A stretch of 64,000 bases of DNA from Aristolochia californica (lineage: Eukaryota > Streptophyta > Magnoliopsida > Piperales > Aristolochiaceae). Both the position numbers and the translations under genes were made by a program. This document shows, one piece after another, positions 10,201 through 23,851 of the stretch (positions are counted from its first letter, which is position 1; each line of letters begins with the position of its first letter). The DNA is taken from contig JARWKL010000012.1 in NCBI GenBank assembly GCA_029961685.1, forward strand, positions 16,229,227 to 16,293,226, read 5' to 3'. The notes under the pieces are model-generated. The model did no database searches. It had not been told where the DNA came from and saw only the letters and a list, made by a program, of their open reading frames with translations.

Positions 10201-13200
10201 AGGGACCCAACCCTCCTTACCGAGCAGAAAAGTGAGGATTTTAACCCTCATCTCACGAGCAGCCTTGGTGCAACTTGGGAGGCGACAACAGCAGCAAGGA
10301 GGTAAGATTCTATCATACTTGTCCTCAAAGTTAATTAAGATAGAAGTTTGGCAGTCCTATCACGAGCAGCAACCAAGAGGGCCACAAACCCTATTTGCCG
10401 TGATCAAGAAAAGAGAAGTTCTTGTCTAGCGAGTTCAGCATAGCTGTTAGGGTATTCTATCCTTCACAGCAACTCGTTGGCATCATCCAAGAGGGAGAGT
10501 TCCTCTTGGCCGAGCACTAATCAAGAGAAGGGTTCACCTATAGACCTTGACGAGGGTAGTACCTCAACCCTAAGTGCTGGAGTCTCAAGTCCAACGACGT
10601 GTTACACGATCCAGAGACTAGAGACCGTAACAACGTGGTATCAGAGCAGGGTAACATGAGGGATACATCCAGCATTGAAGAACTTCAAACCAGGATGCAC
10701 AAGATGGAGGATAGCATGAAGGCAGCACAACCACTGCTGGGAAAAGTTTGTGGTTTGGAAGTAGAGATGAAGCAAATCAGTAGCATGTTATCTGATATAT
10801 GGGCAGAGAGACAGCATAACCCAGAGATGAGGGAGGTGACTCAACCGTACAATCGGAGAGGGGAGCAGTGGCCTGGGCGCACTGCTGTCCAGGGACCACA
10901 GAATGGAGGCATAATACCAAGGTACACAAAATTAGATTTTCCTACTTTTAATGGATCAGTGGATCCCTTAATTTGGTTGCATAGATGTGAGAAAAAAAAT
11001 TTAAATCAAGGGACTGCTGAGTGGGATAAGGTGCAACTAGCCTCCTTCCATATGTTAGATGAAGCCCAATTATAGGTTCACCAGGTGAAACTAAAGAGAC
11101 CAGTGCTGGATTGGGATGAATTTAAAAATTTATGCACAATCAGATTTGGCCCTCCCACCCACACCAACCCCCTGGGAGATTTACTCCTATTGAGACAAAC
11201 TGGATCGGTTGAACAGTATCAAAAACAGTTTCAAGAAAAGTTGGCTCGTGCTGGCGGGTTGGTACGGGTCGACCAGCAGGTCTCCTTATTTACAACGGGT
11301 CTCAATGAATCTCTGAGGATAGAGGTTGAACTCCTTTTCCCTCCTGATTTGGCTCCGGCAATGAATTTAGCCCAGGCAATGGAACAACGACAACGGTTGC
11401 AGCAATGTAAGCCGGGTTGGCAAGGTGAAAGGAACACATCCGCCACTTGGCAAGGGCGCTGCCATAATTCGTCTCAGGTGACACCCCCTGCATTACCTTC
11501 CTCCAGACACAATCCAAATACGGCTCCGGTAGCCGATACACGCTCAAGTAATTCCCCACCGCAATATATCAAAAAATTAATAAGTGTGAAGATGGCAGAA
11601 CGGAGGTCCAAGAATCTATGTTACAACTATGATGAACAGTACCGGGTGGGGCACCAATGTAAAAGGTTGTTTTGGCTCGAAGTGGATGAATTAGACAATA
11701 CAAAGGAGACGGATGATATTCTTGAGGAGGAACCACCGGCGATTTCTTTGCATGCTATTACTGGGCAGAAATGTGTTGTTGTGATCCTGGGTTAAGTACT
11801 TAGCTTTCCACACCTAACAAGCCGGTCTTTTGGGTAGTATTGGCTAGGTGCTTAACATTTGGCATCATAACCGGCGCTTACGTTGCAAGTTTGAATCCCA
11901 GCGTAAACAAACCTAGCGGAGGGGCGACCTAGAGGTTGGATTAAAATTATTGGTAGGGTCACAAAAAGGTGGGTCGGCCAGTGTCACTAGAGTGGGCCAT
12001 CGCTAGGTGGGCCATCGGGGCCGTCCTAGATTGTATGGGCCGTCCATGGACGGTCGGCTCACAACAAGGGAGCTTGGGCTTGAGCTCGTAAAGAGCTTGA
12101 GGACAAGCTCTCCCCAAGGAGCGTTTGTTGTTGTGGTCTTGGGTTAAGTACTTGGCTTTCTGCACCTAACAGGCCGCTCTTTTGGGTAGTATTGGCTAGG
12201 TGTTTAACACTTCCCAACACTGCTAGAAATATGTAACAAAAAATTAGACCTAATTATACAATAAAAAAACCTAGAAAATAAAATTAATAATTAGTACTGT
12301 TAAATTGGGTCGAAGGCCCTATCCCAAAATGACTAGCCACTTAGGAAGCCTTTTTCCCATTTAATAAATACAAGATCTTTATACTCACTAATGTATGTGG
12401 GGCTATCCTTTTAACACTCCCCCTCACGTGTAGGCACGTGAATAATTTGGGTAGAGGCCCCTCACGTGGTGGCACAGGGATAATTTTGGGTGGATGCCCA
12501 CATATGAGAACCTTGCTCTAATACCATGTTAAATTGGGTCGAAGGCCCTATCCCAAAATGACTAGACACTTAGGAAGCCTTTTCCCATTTAATAAATACA
12601 AGATCTTTATACTCACTAATGTATGTGGGACCATCCTTTTAACAAGTACAACAATGGCCATAGTAAAATATTTTCTTGAAGTGCATAAAAAATCATCCAG
12701 ATTACCCCAGACACACTAATTAGATCCCTGGCTGAAATAGATGATCCAAATAAACGAGCTGCTCCCTGAAATATATACAAGAACAACACATAAGATTGCA
12801 TCTTTATAAAGACCATGAGATATTTAAAGCCCCAAAGAAATGTAAGCAACAAGTTACCAACTCCTACTAATGCAGCTAATATTTACAAATGATAATTAAT
12901 ACTAAAAATTGGGTTAAGACAAGAAAAATAATACTAACAATTAAAAATATAAAAATTATTATTCCTCATATCCAGTTAAACACTTACAAATGATATAATA
13001 ACTAGACATAGCCAACTCATTGTGCTGCTTTGTAAATACTAGAGACCAAAAGTTATTAAAAGTAACACTCCATTTTCTAACATAAAGCCTAAAGTTCTAA
13101 TCTTTTTTATTGTTGACGAATAAAACATACCAATATGATGAATACTCAGTGACTTCAATTTTATACCTTAGAAAATGACCAAACACTTTTAACATTTCTT

Positions 13201-16200
13201 AATCAAATTCTTAAGAGAATCTTATGACTTGACCCAATCAGGCATAAGTCAAGATGTTGACCCATGTTAGAAATTATAATTGATAGTTTATGTAGTTCTA
13301 TTTATTTTCTAGGAAACTTGCCAAACAGAGAGCAGCCCTCCAATCCCTTGTTGTTAGGGATTTGCTCCGCTGATTTTGTCTTGGTTTTGTTTTCTTTGTT
13401 AATATATACATCATTTTCTCCACAAAAAAAAAATTATTTTCTAGGAAAGTTGTTTTTGTAAAAGTAGTTCCAGTGTTTAAGGGAGACAAGGAACATGGAT
13501 GTAATATTTGGTTATTGTTTAAAATAAAAATACAAGAGAGATCCCTGTAAACCGTAAGGGTCTATTTGGAACCCCTAGAAAAGAAAAGAAAATGAGAATT
13601 GACCATTATTATTCCCAAAAATAGTTAGTGAAAACGAGATAATGATCAAATTCTCCTTTTCACTAACTACTTTTGGGAATAATAATGGTCAAATTCTCAT
13701 TTTTTTTCTTTTCTTTTCTTTTCCATGGGGTTCCAAACAAAGACCCTAATCTCCCACACACTTTCACTCCTATAAAATCAACATAATATTAGAGTAGGTG
13801 ATCATTAAGGGTTTGTGAGTTGATGATAAAATCACAGTGATGATGGTAATGATCCCTTCGTATCTTTTTATTCGCTATTCTTCTTCCTAAATGCTTTTAG
13901 TAAACAAGCTTTCTTCTTTGTTGTTTTTCTGAAGACTTTCTCCCCCTTGGCATAATAATCTAGTGCCACCAAAATTCTTTGTTAATCTCTCATGTTAATG
14001 CTAGGTTCACCAATGCTAAGGATTGAGGAACAATAAATTTTCCCTCTTTTCTTTTGTGGCCTTCCTCTATTATGTTTTCTCTCACCAGCTGTTCTAGTTT
14101 TGTCATCTTCTGCAGCCTCTGCTCCTATGAGTACTTGTGCAAATTACTCTTATACAGAAAAGACAAAAAATGGCTCTTTATCCATCTCCACTTGCTCCAT
14201 CAGATCACAACAATGATGGCTGAACTTTGTTCCCTGGCTGAAGGAGGTTAGATGACACGCTCTGCTGCTAGTGTACTCTGCTTTAGTAGGTTCACTCTCG
14301 ACAGGATAGTTTCAACTCCTTTCAATTTTAGGGTCCCACAAATGAATTGAAGTTTAAACACCCCTGATTGAATCTCATGTTTGAGGCGGTTCAATTCATC
14401 ATTACTGCTGCTGGGAGCCATTTGTCCACTTTCAATGTTTTTATGAGGCAAAGTACCATGGAAATTGTTAGCAGACAAACTGCCAGATACGATTAGAAAA
14501 CATAGTCTCTGTCTTTTCGATAAAAAAACCAGGGAAGTTGCTGGAGTTTTTGCTCTTTCTCGACAATTGCCACTTAACTTGGCAAACTGTGATGCAGGAG
14601 TCATTCCAACATCATAATTTTCGGCTTTGTTAGCAGCTGCTGGCTTTGAATAGCTGCCTGGTTTGTCTTCTCCCAACATCATAATTGTCGGCTTTGTTAG
14701 CAGCTGCTGGCTTTGAACACCTGGTTGGTTTGTCTTCTCTGCCAGCCAAAGCAGAGTATAAACTACAGTCCAGAAGTCATAAACATCCGTACTAGATTCC
14801 CAAGGCCAATATTTGACAGGTCAGGTACTAAATTCTGAATTTAGTGATTTAGGAATCAAGATTAAGAGAGAAAAAGAAAAGAGGTTTCGGTACGTAGGGT
14901 TGAGAAGAAACAAAAAGAGAAGAAGAGGAATTTGATAGGGACTGGGAAGAGGAGAAAAATCAGGATTCTCCTCACTCACGTTATTTTATACCTTCACTCA
15001 AATCTTGTCAAAAGATAACAATGTCCTTATAAAGGACGAGTACATAGGAAAGAGAATTGCAAACATTGAACACATGTAATGAACATAAACTAAGTATTCC
15101 TAACTTATTCATTTACATTGTCACACTACCCCTCAAGATAGAACATAGATATCAAACATGTCAAGCTTGGTACAGATATCCCCAGATATTTTCACAGACA
15201 ATAGTGTCCCCTAGCTGCTCTAATGTTCTCACATGAGGTGTAGATATAATAACATGCATAACTGCATCTCTTATAAGTGACAATCTACTTCAATGTGTTT
15301 AATGTGTTCATGGAAGACCAGATTGCTTGCAATGTAAACAGCTACTTGATTGTCACATATCATAGGCTTAGGCTACTCCCTGATCCTCAACGGTTCGGTA
15401 TGTGGATATTTTAAAGGAACCAGGGGAATTAGGCAAGGTGACCCTCTCTCTCCACTCCTATTCAACATAGTACCAGAATTCTTCTCTCCTATGTTTTATT
15501 CGGCGGTTGACCTTGGATGGCTCTCCCCAACAAGCCCCCACCAGGCATTTAATATACCAATTTTGCAATATGCAGATGATACTATTATTTTTGGAATCGG
15601 TGATATGGATAGTGCAAAGAGGATAAAAGCAGTATTGGGGCTTTTTGAAATAGCATCTGGGCAAAAAGTTAATTGCGGGAAGACCTCTCTCATAGGATTT
15701 AATGTGAGCCCGAAGAATCTTGCAGAGATGCAAATTTATTTGGTTACTCTACGACTACTCTTCCAGCAAAGTATCTTGACCTCCCACTCTTTCATGGGCG
15801 TATCTCCCAAAGTTTATGGAACCCAGTGGTCGAAAAGATTGAATCTCGATTAGCAACTTGGAAGGGACGCCTGCTCAGCAAGGCCGGCAGACTAATCCTC
15901 CTTAAGTCATGTATTGCTGGCATCCCAAACTATGTTTTATCCTTTATGCCTTGCCCATCTTCTGTATGCAAAGCCATGGATAAAATGAAAAGAAGATTCC
16001 TCTGGAGAGGATCAAGTGATTCTTTCAAATATCACTTGGTCAGATGAGATAAAGTATGTCTACCTAAGAGATTGGGTGGATTAGGGATTCGAAAATCAAA
16101 AGAAATGAACAAAGCTTTACTTCTTAAATGGATATGGAAGTTTTGTGGCACATCAGTGATTGAAGGACCTAGATCCATGTTAGATGAAGGAACGCGGGAG

Positions 16201-19200
16201 AAGTAGGAGTCACATGTTCTTCAAGTAAATTTCTTTCCTAGCCATCAATAATCAGTGGATGGACTAGCTGGCGGTTGTAGAAATATGGCACTGACTCAAA
16301 AAAGGTAACATCAGCTGACACATAGGACTTTTGAGTTTGAGGATCGAAACATTAGTATCCTTTTCGCAACCGAAAGTATGCACGGAATATGCATTTAACA
16401 GAATGAGGAGAGAAAAAATTTGTGCCAAAGAAGTGTTATGTTAGAAAATCTACTAAAGAGCAATTTTGTCATTTTATGCTTCCAACAAAGTCCAGAAGCT
16501 ACACTATCCTATTTTGTGTTCCGTGTTATCTCTAGTTCAAGTTTCATGTAATTTGAATAAGTATGTAGGGAGATATTAGGGTTTTAAGTGTTTTTAAGTG
16601 AGTAGGGGCATTTTTGTAATTGTATTTCAGGACTCTATAAAAGCCTTGGGGGTCAAACTCAATCCCCACACAAAGTCACCAGAACTCTAATTTCTTACTT
16701 TTATCTATCAAAGCGGTAGGTCCTAGTTAAAGTCTTCTAGCTCTCTCCAGACCTTTCAACAAAGCCTGGAACTTTAGAAAAGAGGATTTCCTAAAATCTA
16801 CCTTGACTGGTTGGTAAAAATCTGAACTTTTTCCTTCATATCCTGCTATAACCCTAGGATTGATGGCTTCTACGGTCTGCTGAGTGGTTCTGAACTACTT
16901 GCTGGCCTATAACTGGTTGTTGAGTGTAAAGATCACTTTTTTAGACTATGCGAACACAGCACTGTCCTAGTTTGCCTGTATCATCTCCTAGTTTGCCTGT
17001 ATCATCTCCTAGTTCGCCTGCATTAGCCCTGATTTGTGATTTTTTATTTTTTATTTTGAGAAAGTGATAATTTTATTAACCAAAGAAACAAAACAACAAA
17101 CTAGGGTAGTACACCCCTTACAACAAGGGATTGGAGGGAAGCTCCCTACTTAGCAAAAGCATCACTATAGAATTGGCAAATCTGGGAACATGGGACCAAA
17201 TACAATTAATGTGGGGGAGAATGTCTAAAACAGAGCAATAAACATCTCAATAACACCACGGCGGAGAGGAGGGAGAGGAGAACCATCCAACAATCACCGC
17301 ATAGTCTCCCTCAATATGGAGCGGACAAGAGAGATTGTCGCGGAAAATGGTGAGACCTTTGAGGCGGGTCTGAAGCTCGGCAGAAGTGGAATCTGAAATA
17401 CCCATAGGCCTAGAATAGGACATGAGTTGCCAACAGAATCATGAAAGATACCACCAAAGCCCGCCATGCAGGGATTGCCGAGGGAGCTACCATCGAAATT
17501 CATCTTGGTGAAGCCTGGTGAGGAGGCTGCAATTCCTACATAGAGGGAGGTTTCGTCGAGGAGCCCATCTGAGCAATGGCACTCCAATTGTCCCCGAGAG
17601 TGCCCCGATAGAGAGGAAAACTCCTTTCTGGAATGAAGCCATAAGGAAATGAGGCCAATGATGGAGGAGGTGACCCGATCCTGGAAGAGATGTTTGGCGT
17701 TGAAGCGCCTATTATTGTGCTCCTTCCATATACCCCAGGGATTGAAGGCAACACAAGCAGAAATGATCATCCTACCCAGTTTGGGGAAAGAAACCCTAAG
17801 AAGCATACGGCCGACCAGAGGAGGTCTCTCGCCATACATAATTGAAGGCCAATCCGACTGAAAATGCTCATCCAAACTGACCAAGAGAAGGGGCAAGAAA
17901 CTAGGAGTTGATAGTCTCTTCATCAAGGCCACAAAGAGGGCAAGAAGAGCACACACAATGATTACCACAGCGATGAAGGTTGTCAGCAATGAGAATTTCA
18001 TTAAGCCCGGCATTCCACGGGAAGAATTTAACCTTCGAGGGGGCGCTTAAGCACCAGATAAGAACCACGTCGTGATTAAGGGGCGTCGAAGTTCATCCCT
18101 TGATGAGGGAGTAGGCGAAGGAGACAGAAAACACACCACTAGCCTCCGGCCACCAAACCATCAAGTCAGCCAAGGTATCTTTAGGAGGAGATCACGTCCA
18201 AAAGACAAGAAGCAAGAAGGGCATCCACATCATCAAGACCACGGCGGAGGCAAAATTTCCAAGCACGTGATCCCCAAGCATCAACAACTGAGAAACAACA
18301 CTGAGTAGAGACCTGTCAAACATTATTGAAGGAAGTCTTCAGTGACCCAAAACTAACCCATCAATCCTCCCAAAAGCGAATCGAGCGATCGTTACCAACG
18401 TGGAATTGAATGCCCGAACAAAATGATGGAAGAAGGGGGTAGATAGCTCTCCAGATAGGAGAAAGGGCATATCTCCTTCCTCCCGAGGTCCACCAAAGCA
18501 CCTGCTAGTTTAGCTTGAAAGTCACCATCGGTCTCCAAAGGTTATTGCCAACAGTGTTAAATTTTCATATCCACTTGAGGAGGGCCATGTTCATATCTTT
18601 GGTGAGCCAAAACCCCAAACCTCCCCTAGATTTGGAAGTGCATGCATCCTACCATCCCACTAGATGATATTTAAAGTCCGAAGAAGTACCACGCCAAAGA
18701 AATTTTCTCATCAATCTATCAATTTGTTGGCAAATCGAAGCAAGACAATGCATGAATGAGAGAAAATAATTAGGGATACCAACCAAACAGGATTTGAGAA
18801 GAATAAGTCTTTCAGCCTTTGAAAGGAGACAACCCCTCCAAGTCAACCGAGACTCCAACCTCTCAATAACCGCGTTCTAAAGTTCCTTGTTGATACGAGA
18901 GGTAAAAAGGGGGAGACCGAGGTACATGGCCGAAAGGGAAGAAAGAGAACATCACAATAGATCGGCCATGGATCGAAGGTCCTCCGGGTTGATGTTAAAC
19001 CCCAATAGTAATGGTTTTCTACCAGTTGACTTTCTGACCCAAAGCAATTTCAAATAATCCCAGCAAAGCCTTGATCTTCATAATATAATCTAGGGATCCA
19101 ACCCCAAATATAAGAGTATCATCCGCATATTGAAGGAGGGGAACGTCAAACGCATCAATGTTGCTCATCAGCTCCAACCTCCTTAGCCCTGTCGATCATA

Positions 19201-22200
19201 GAAAAGAGGAGCTCGGCCACGATATTGAATAAAAGAGGGGATAGCAGATCTCCCAGTCATATTCACCGAGTCCCCTTAAAGAATCCGCAAACAGTCCCAT
19301 TAATAAGGAAGGAAAAGGAGGCCGAATAGATGCAGCTCCTAATCCAAAGCGGCCATTGGTCACCAAACCCCATTCGACCCAATAGATCATTCAGGAGATC
19401 CCAATTAACCTTGTCAAATGCGTTCTCAAGATCCAGCTTCAAAGAAGAATGAGGGGTGCTAGAACGGTAGTGATAAAAAAACTCATGCGCCGCCATGGAG
19501 GAGTCCAGAATATTTCTTCCCCTAAGGAAGGCACCTTGACCATGATGAATGACCAATGGAAAGAAGGTCTTCAGAGGACGAGCCAGGAGCCAAGAAATAA
19601 TTTTCTAAGAACTGGAGATAAGACTAATGGGGGAAAAAGTCACCTGGCTGCTCAACATTAGCCTTCTTCGGGACCAAGGCAATAAAGGATGCCCCCATGC
19701 TCTGGAATGTAATGCCCTCTCTGTAAAAGCCCCAAACCATATCAGTAATGTCCTGCTTAATAGAGGGCCAAGCCCTACAGTAGAAGTCACCATTAAAGCC
19801 ATTGGGGACAAGCGCACAGTCACATGCCCCAAAAAAGCCTTCTCAATCTCCATATTAGAGAAATGAAGCTCTAGAAAGAAAGCAACAGCAGCAGAGATTT
19901 TGGCAAAGTGGAGGTGTTATAATCTTGGTCTACATGGGCACTCCTCAATTTAAAGATTTGCATAAACCTTGATCAAAGCATCAGTAATGGAGGATCTATC
20001 CGAGGTAACCTCATTGTCAATGCATAATAAGGTAACTAGGTTAGTCCTCCGCCTCGCCTAAGCAACGACAAGAAAAAATTTCATGTTGGCATCCCCTTCC
20101 ATCAACCAACGGAAACGGGCACACTGCTGCTGCCACCACACTTTCTCCAAGTAAAGAATAGCTTGAAGGCGGATCTAAAAGTCAATTCGGGAAGAAAATT
20201 CAGCATTCGAGAGGTACCTTTGTTCTTCAATCTGGTCCAAGATATCGATTTGGGAAAGGAGGGAGTCTTTCTCAGCACGGAGAAAGGAGATGAGATTAGA
20301 AGCCCAAGTTTCAATTTGACTTCGAGGAGTTTCAACTTCTAAGGGAGGAACCAGTCAGATCTACCATCAACATTAAAACTTGACCACCACTATGCCAAAA
20401 GGCAATCAAAATCAACATCCAACAACCATGAGTTTTCACAACGGAATGGAGCCAATCCCCATCTTCCAAAAGAGGTGGACAGGAGGATTGGCTAACGATC
20501 AAATCCCACGCGATTAGGAACCTTGCCCAATGCATTGCCATAAAATTGAAGCCAATTTTTACTTGCAAGAAACAAATCAAGTTTTGAGAGTATGGGTTTC
20601 CTCTGCCCATTCGACCAAGTGCAGGTCTTTCCTGACATCAAAATCTCCACAAGTTCACAACTTCTAATGAAATCTGCAAAGAGACTCATGGAAGAAGAGA
20701 TACGGGTGGTTGGTAGGGATTTCTCGTTACAAAATCTGATTGTGTTGAAATCCCCCGAATTAGCCAAGGCATTGACCAGAGCTGGAGAAGATCATGTATC
20801 TTCTCCCAGACGATATCTGGTAGGGCCGTAGACCCCAGCCAGCCTCCAAATGCCATGCGAGCAACAATCATGAAACGACAGCCCAATAGAAAACTGGCCA
20901 AGGCAGAGGTCAAGGTCCACATTGCTGGAATTCCAGATAACCAAACCACCCAAGTGGCCCACCGCATCAATGGCACACCAATCCAAAGTAGGACAAGGCC
21001 AAATTTCACAAGCAATGGTGGCAGTCATACTCTGACATATAGTTTCTTGACGGATAACAATTGAGGGCTTACAAGAAGCAAGAAAATGGCTAATTACAGC
21101 ACGCTTCGTAGGCGAACCAACTACTCGAATGTTCTAAGAAACCACAATCATTTCTGGGGTGGTTTACAAACTCTTGTACTCTCATCACTAGGCAGAAAGC
21201 CTTTGTAGACGACTCCCATAAGTCTGGCAAGATTCATCATATGTTGCCAGGAATCATCATCGTAACAGTGCCTCTGTTTGAAGGGCAGCAATAAACTAGT
21301 CCGAACGAGCATTCAGAGGAGGAAGTTGAGTGTGCTCTAGGGAGTGATCAGGCCGACTAGATTGACGGCCAATAGATTCCCCTTGCAGGGATGCTTGATC
21401 AGGAGCTCGACGACGCCTCTAATAGGTGGCCAGAGTAGGGGTGGACGATCTCCCCAGATGACTCGTGTTGGGGACTATAGTAGCCTGCTGAGTAAATGTT
21501 TCAATGGTAGACTCTTGAGTCCAAAAGATCATGGTCAGGGTGAGGCCGAGCTGGAGAGGAGGACAAGGTGGGAATTTATGTGGGAGGACAGGGACTGGAT
21601 GAGGGGTGATGAGTGTTTGAGCCAAGGGGGGTGTTTATAGGGCTGCGGGAAGTGTCCGATAGGGCACTTCAGGGGGCCTGAGGTAACTACATGTCTAAAG
21701 GGGGAGTTTCTAGGTGGTTGGGAGTTGGCAATTGTGAGGAGTGGTGTTGTCCAATACTGAGATGAAGGGAGTAATTAATGTTTGTAGGAAAGGAGAAGGT
21801 CAAAGTACTAGGGGGGTTAGGACGGAGAGGTGGAGTCGATGAGGGTCTATGAGGGGGAGTAGTGGTGCTAGTGGTGGTAGGTTGTGGTAGGAAGCTTGAC
21901 TCAATGAAGGAGAGGAGGAAGGGTGGATCTGATGGAAAATTGAAAGCACCGTCAGTGACAGGGCTAGGTGGCCCAACACCGGATTGAGGAACATGACTCG
22001 GTCTGGCAATGATTCGATCAGTCTGAGTCAGTAGGGAGAATTGCTGTAGTGAGGGACTTTGTTCCCCCTACCAGTGGTCGGCGCCGTTGACAGTGGAGAA
22101 ATCATCGAAGACAACCTTTGTCCAAAAACATTCCTCACCAACCGAAAGCCTATGATAATGGAACCCAATCCAATGCTGCTTCGAGAAGATAAAGAGTCTC

Positions 22201-23816
22201 GCCACGTCCATGCGAGACAACAAGGCAGATTTCGGTGCCTGAAAGAGAAGGCTTCCGAATGAAGTTACAATCCGATGAAGAGTGTCATCCAACCAAAGTT
22301 CAACTGGGATGCTCCAAATCGAAATCCATTGTATATATTGGGTGTTAGGAATCGATGGATCCCAATCTGTGAATCTGGCAAGAGGTGCCTCACAGTAGGA
22401 TAGCTGGAGAGGAAGGAGATTAGCCATACTAGAGAACCAAGGTAGGAGACCTTTGGAAGATATTCCAGTTGAAGTCGTGCACTAAACCAGCTTGTGAGGC
22501 TAGTAAAGTTCCAATTGGGGTCAATCATGGTGGCCAATGCATCATTTGCACGAAGTAATATCCCACCCGACAAAGACTCGGGGGGGAGGGGGGCAGCGAT
22601 AGACCTCCAGGGACAGAGATGACAGTGAAGAAAGGGTTGGGAGGTGGTAGAGCAATGTTTGGAATGGCGGCAAGGGTTGATAATGGCGAAAAGTGCCCTG
22701 GTCTAGATATGGTCACGTGCTATTTAGATGGAGACGATGTTGCCAGGAGGTTCTGATCGGTTGGAATATAGTCCTTGAGTGCCACCCAAAATGCCAACCC
22801 ACCAAAGGATCCCACCTATTCTGAGATATAGACCGTAGCCAATAGCAGCTCTCCAGGACTCTGAACTATTTTGCATTCCCATCGTTCCTAGTAGCAAAAG
22901 ACGGAACAACGGAAAGTTATCTTGCCAATTTGAAGCTCCTTGGACCGTGTTCTAAGTCCTCCATCAGAGATAACAACGTCAAACTCTCTAAGGAAAGTCG
23001 AACATTCAATTGCCGGGAAGGAAACAAAAGCTCGTTTCCCAGCATTGCAGATGGTGATTCAAATCAAAGGTCTTGTGTGATCCCAAGTGCAACGATCGAT
23101 AAGGTCAAGTCACCGATTGTAGACAACATTTCTGATGACCCATTTCTTGTTCTTCTGTCAGTTTTCCTAGCTTGAACTATCTTCCAACCACTTCCGTCGC
23201 TTTCTTCATCCTGATTGGTTCCTCTGTAGCCGTCAATGTGTTGTTGTGCTTCGAAATAACCCTCTTTTCCCGTCCCGCGACCCCAAACCGAGACATCAAG
23301 ACAAAGGACCCCCGAACTAGCTTCGCCCTTCTCGAATCGACGGACATCTCTACCATTCCAAGTAGGTCGACACGAGATGGGGGGGAAGATGCATCATCTT
23401 CCACCCTGTCAATCCCCTTTCCTATAGAAACCATCACCAGATCATCATCTGAGTTGTCGTTGAAGTCGCTAGCCGTCATCTTCCGCGCAAGGTGCCAACG
23501 GCTCTCCGAGTCTCCTTATCCCCACCGTCACGCATCACTCTTGCTACAGCCCTGATTTGTGATTTGTTGTATGAATTTGTGTACTTAAGTGCTTAATCCT
23601 GGAAGTATGCATTAAAAGAGAATTCTCTACTTTAATTCTCTTTGTTTTCCTTGTCGAACAGCCTGTTATTGGGCTGGACTGCCTGTGTCATCACAGGGTT
23701 AGGTAACAGTAACAAGAATTGTGTGTTAGGGTGAGTTGGGTCTTCCAATTTCCAAAAACCCAAATTTTTCCCTGCAAGGTGGGGCCACAACACCTTTGGA
23801 CATTGACTTGCAAGCT

Positions 23817-23851
<35 letters not shown>

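Larger units (their letters stand above)
4460..12705 (-). other. RFC4: RFC4 intron 9 (8,246 nt)
   Basis: Phase-0 intron between exons 9 and 10. In order of coordinate it contains a LINE 3' fragment, a partial copia (minus) carrying a TRIM concatemer, the 5' part of a gypsy element (plus) cut by a TRIM, and an intact TRIM ending 61 nt from the splice donor. In the Arabidopsis orthologue the equivalent introns are short (general knowledge), so the length is due to insertions. Confidence 0.85.
17043..23547 (-). mobile_element. Full-length L1-type LINE
   Basis: A 6.5-kb minus-strand element bounded by an exact 18-bp target duplication (AGCCCTGATTTGTGATTT at 17,025-17,042 and 23,548-23,565). The A-rich tail is at the low-coordinate end. 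From its 5' end come a 68-nt leader, ORF1 (start 23,479), ORF2 (start 21,151, stop 17,146-17,148) and a 103-nt 3' UTR. Frameshifts and stops break both frames, so it can no longer move on its own. It split the leader of a plus-strand copia and is therefore younger than it. Confidence 0.9.
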
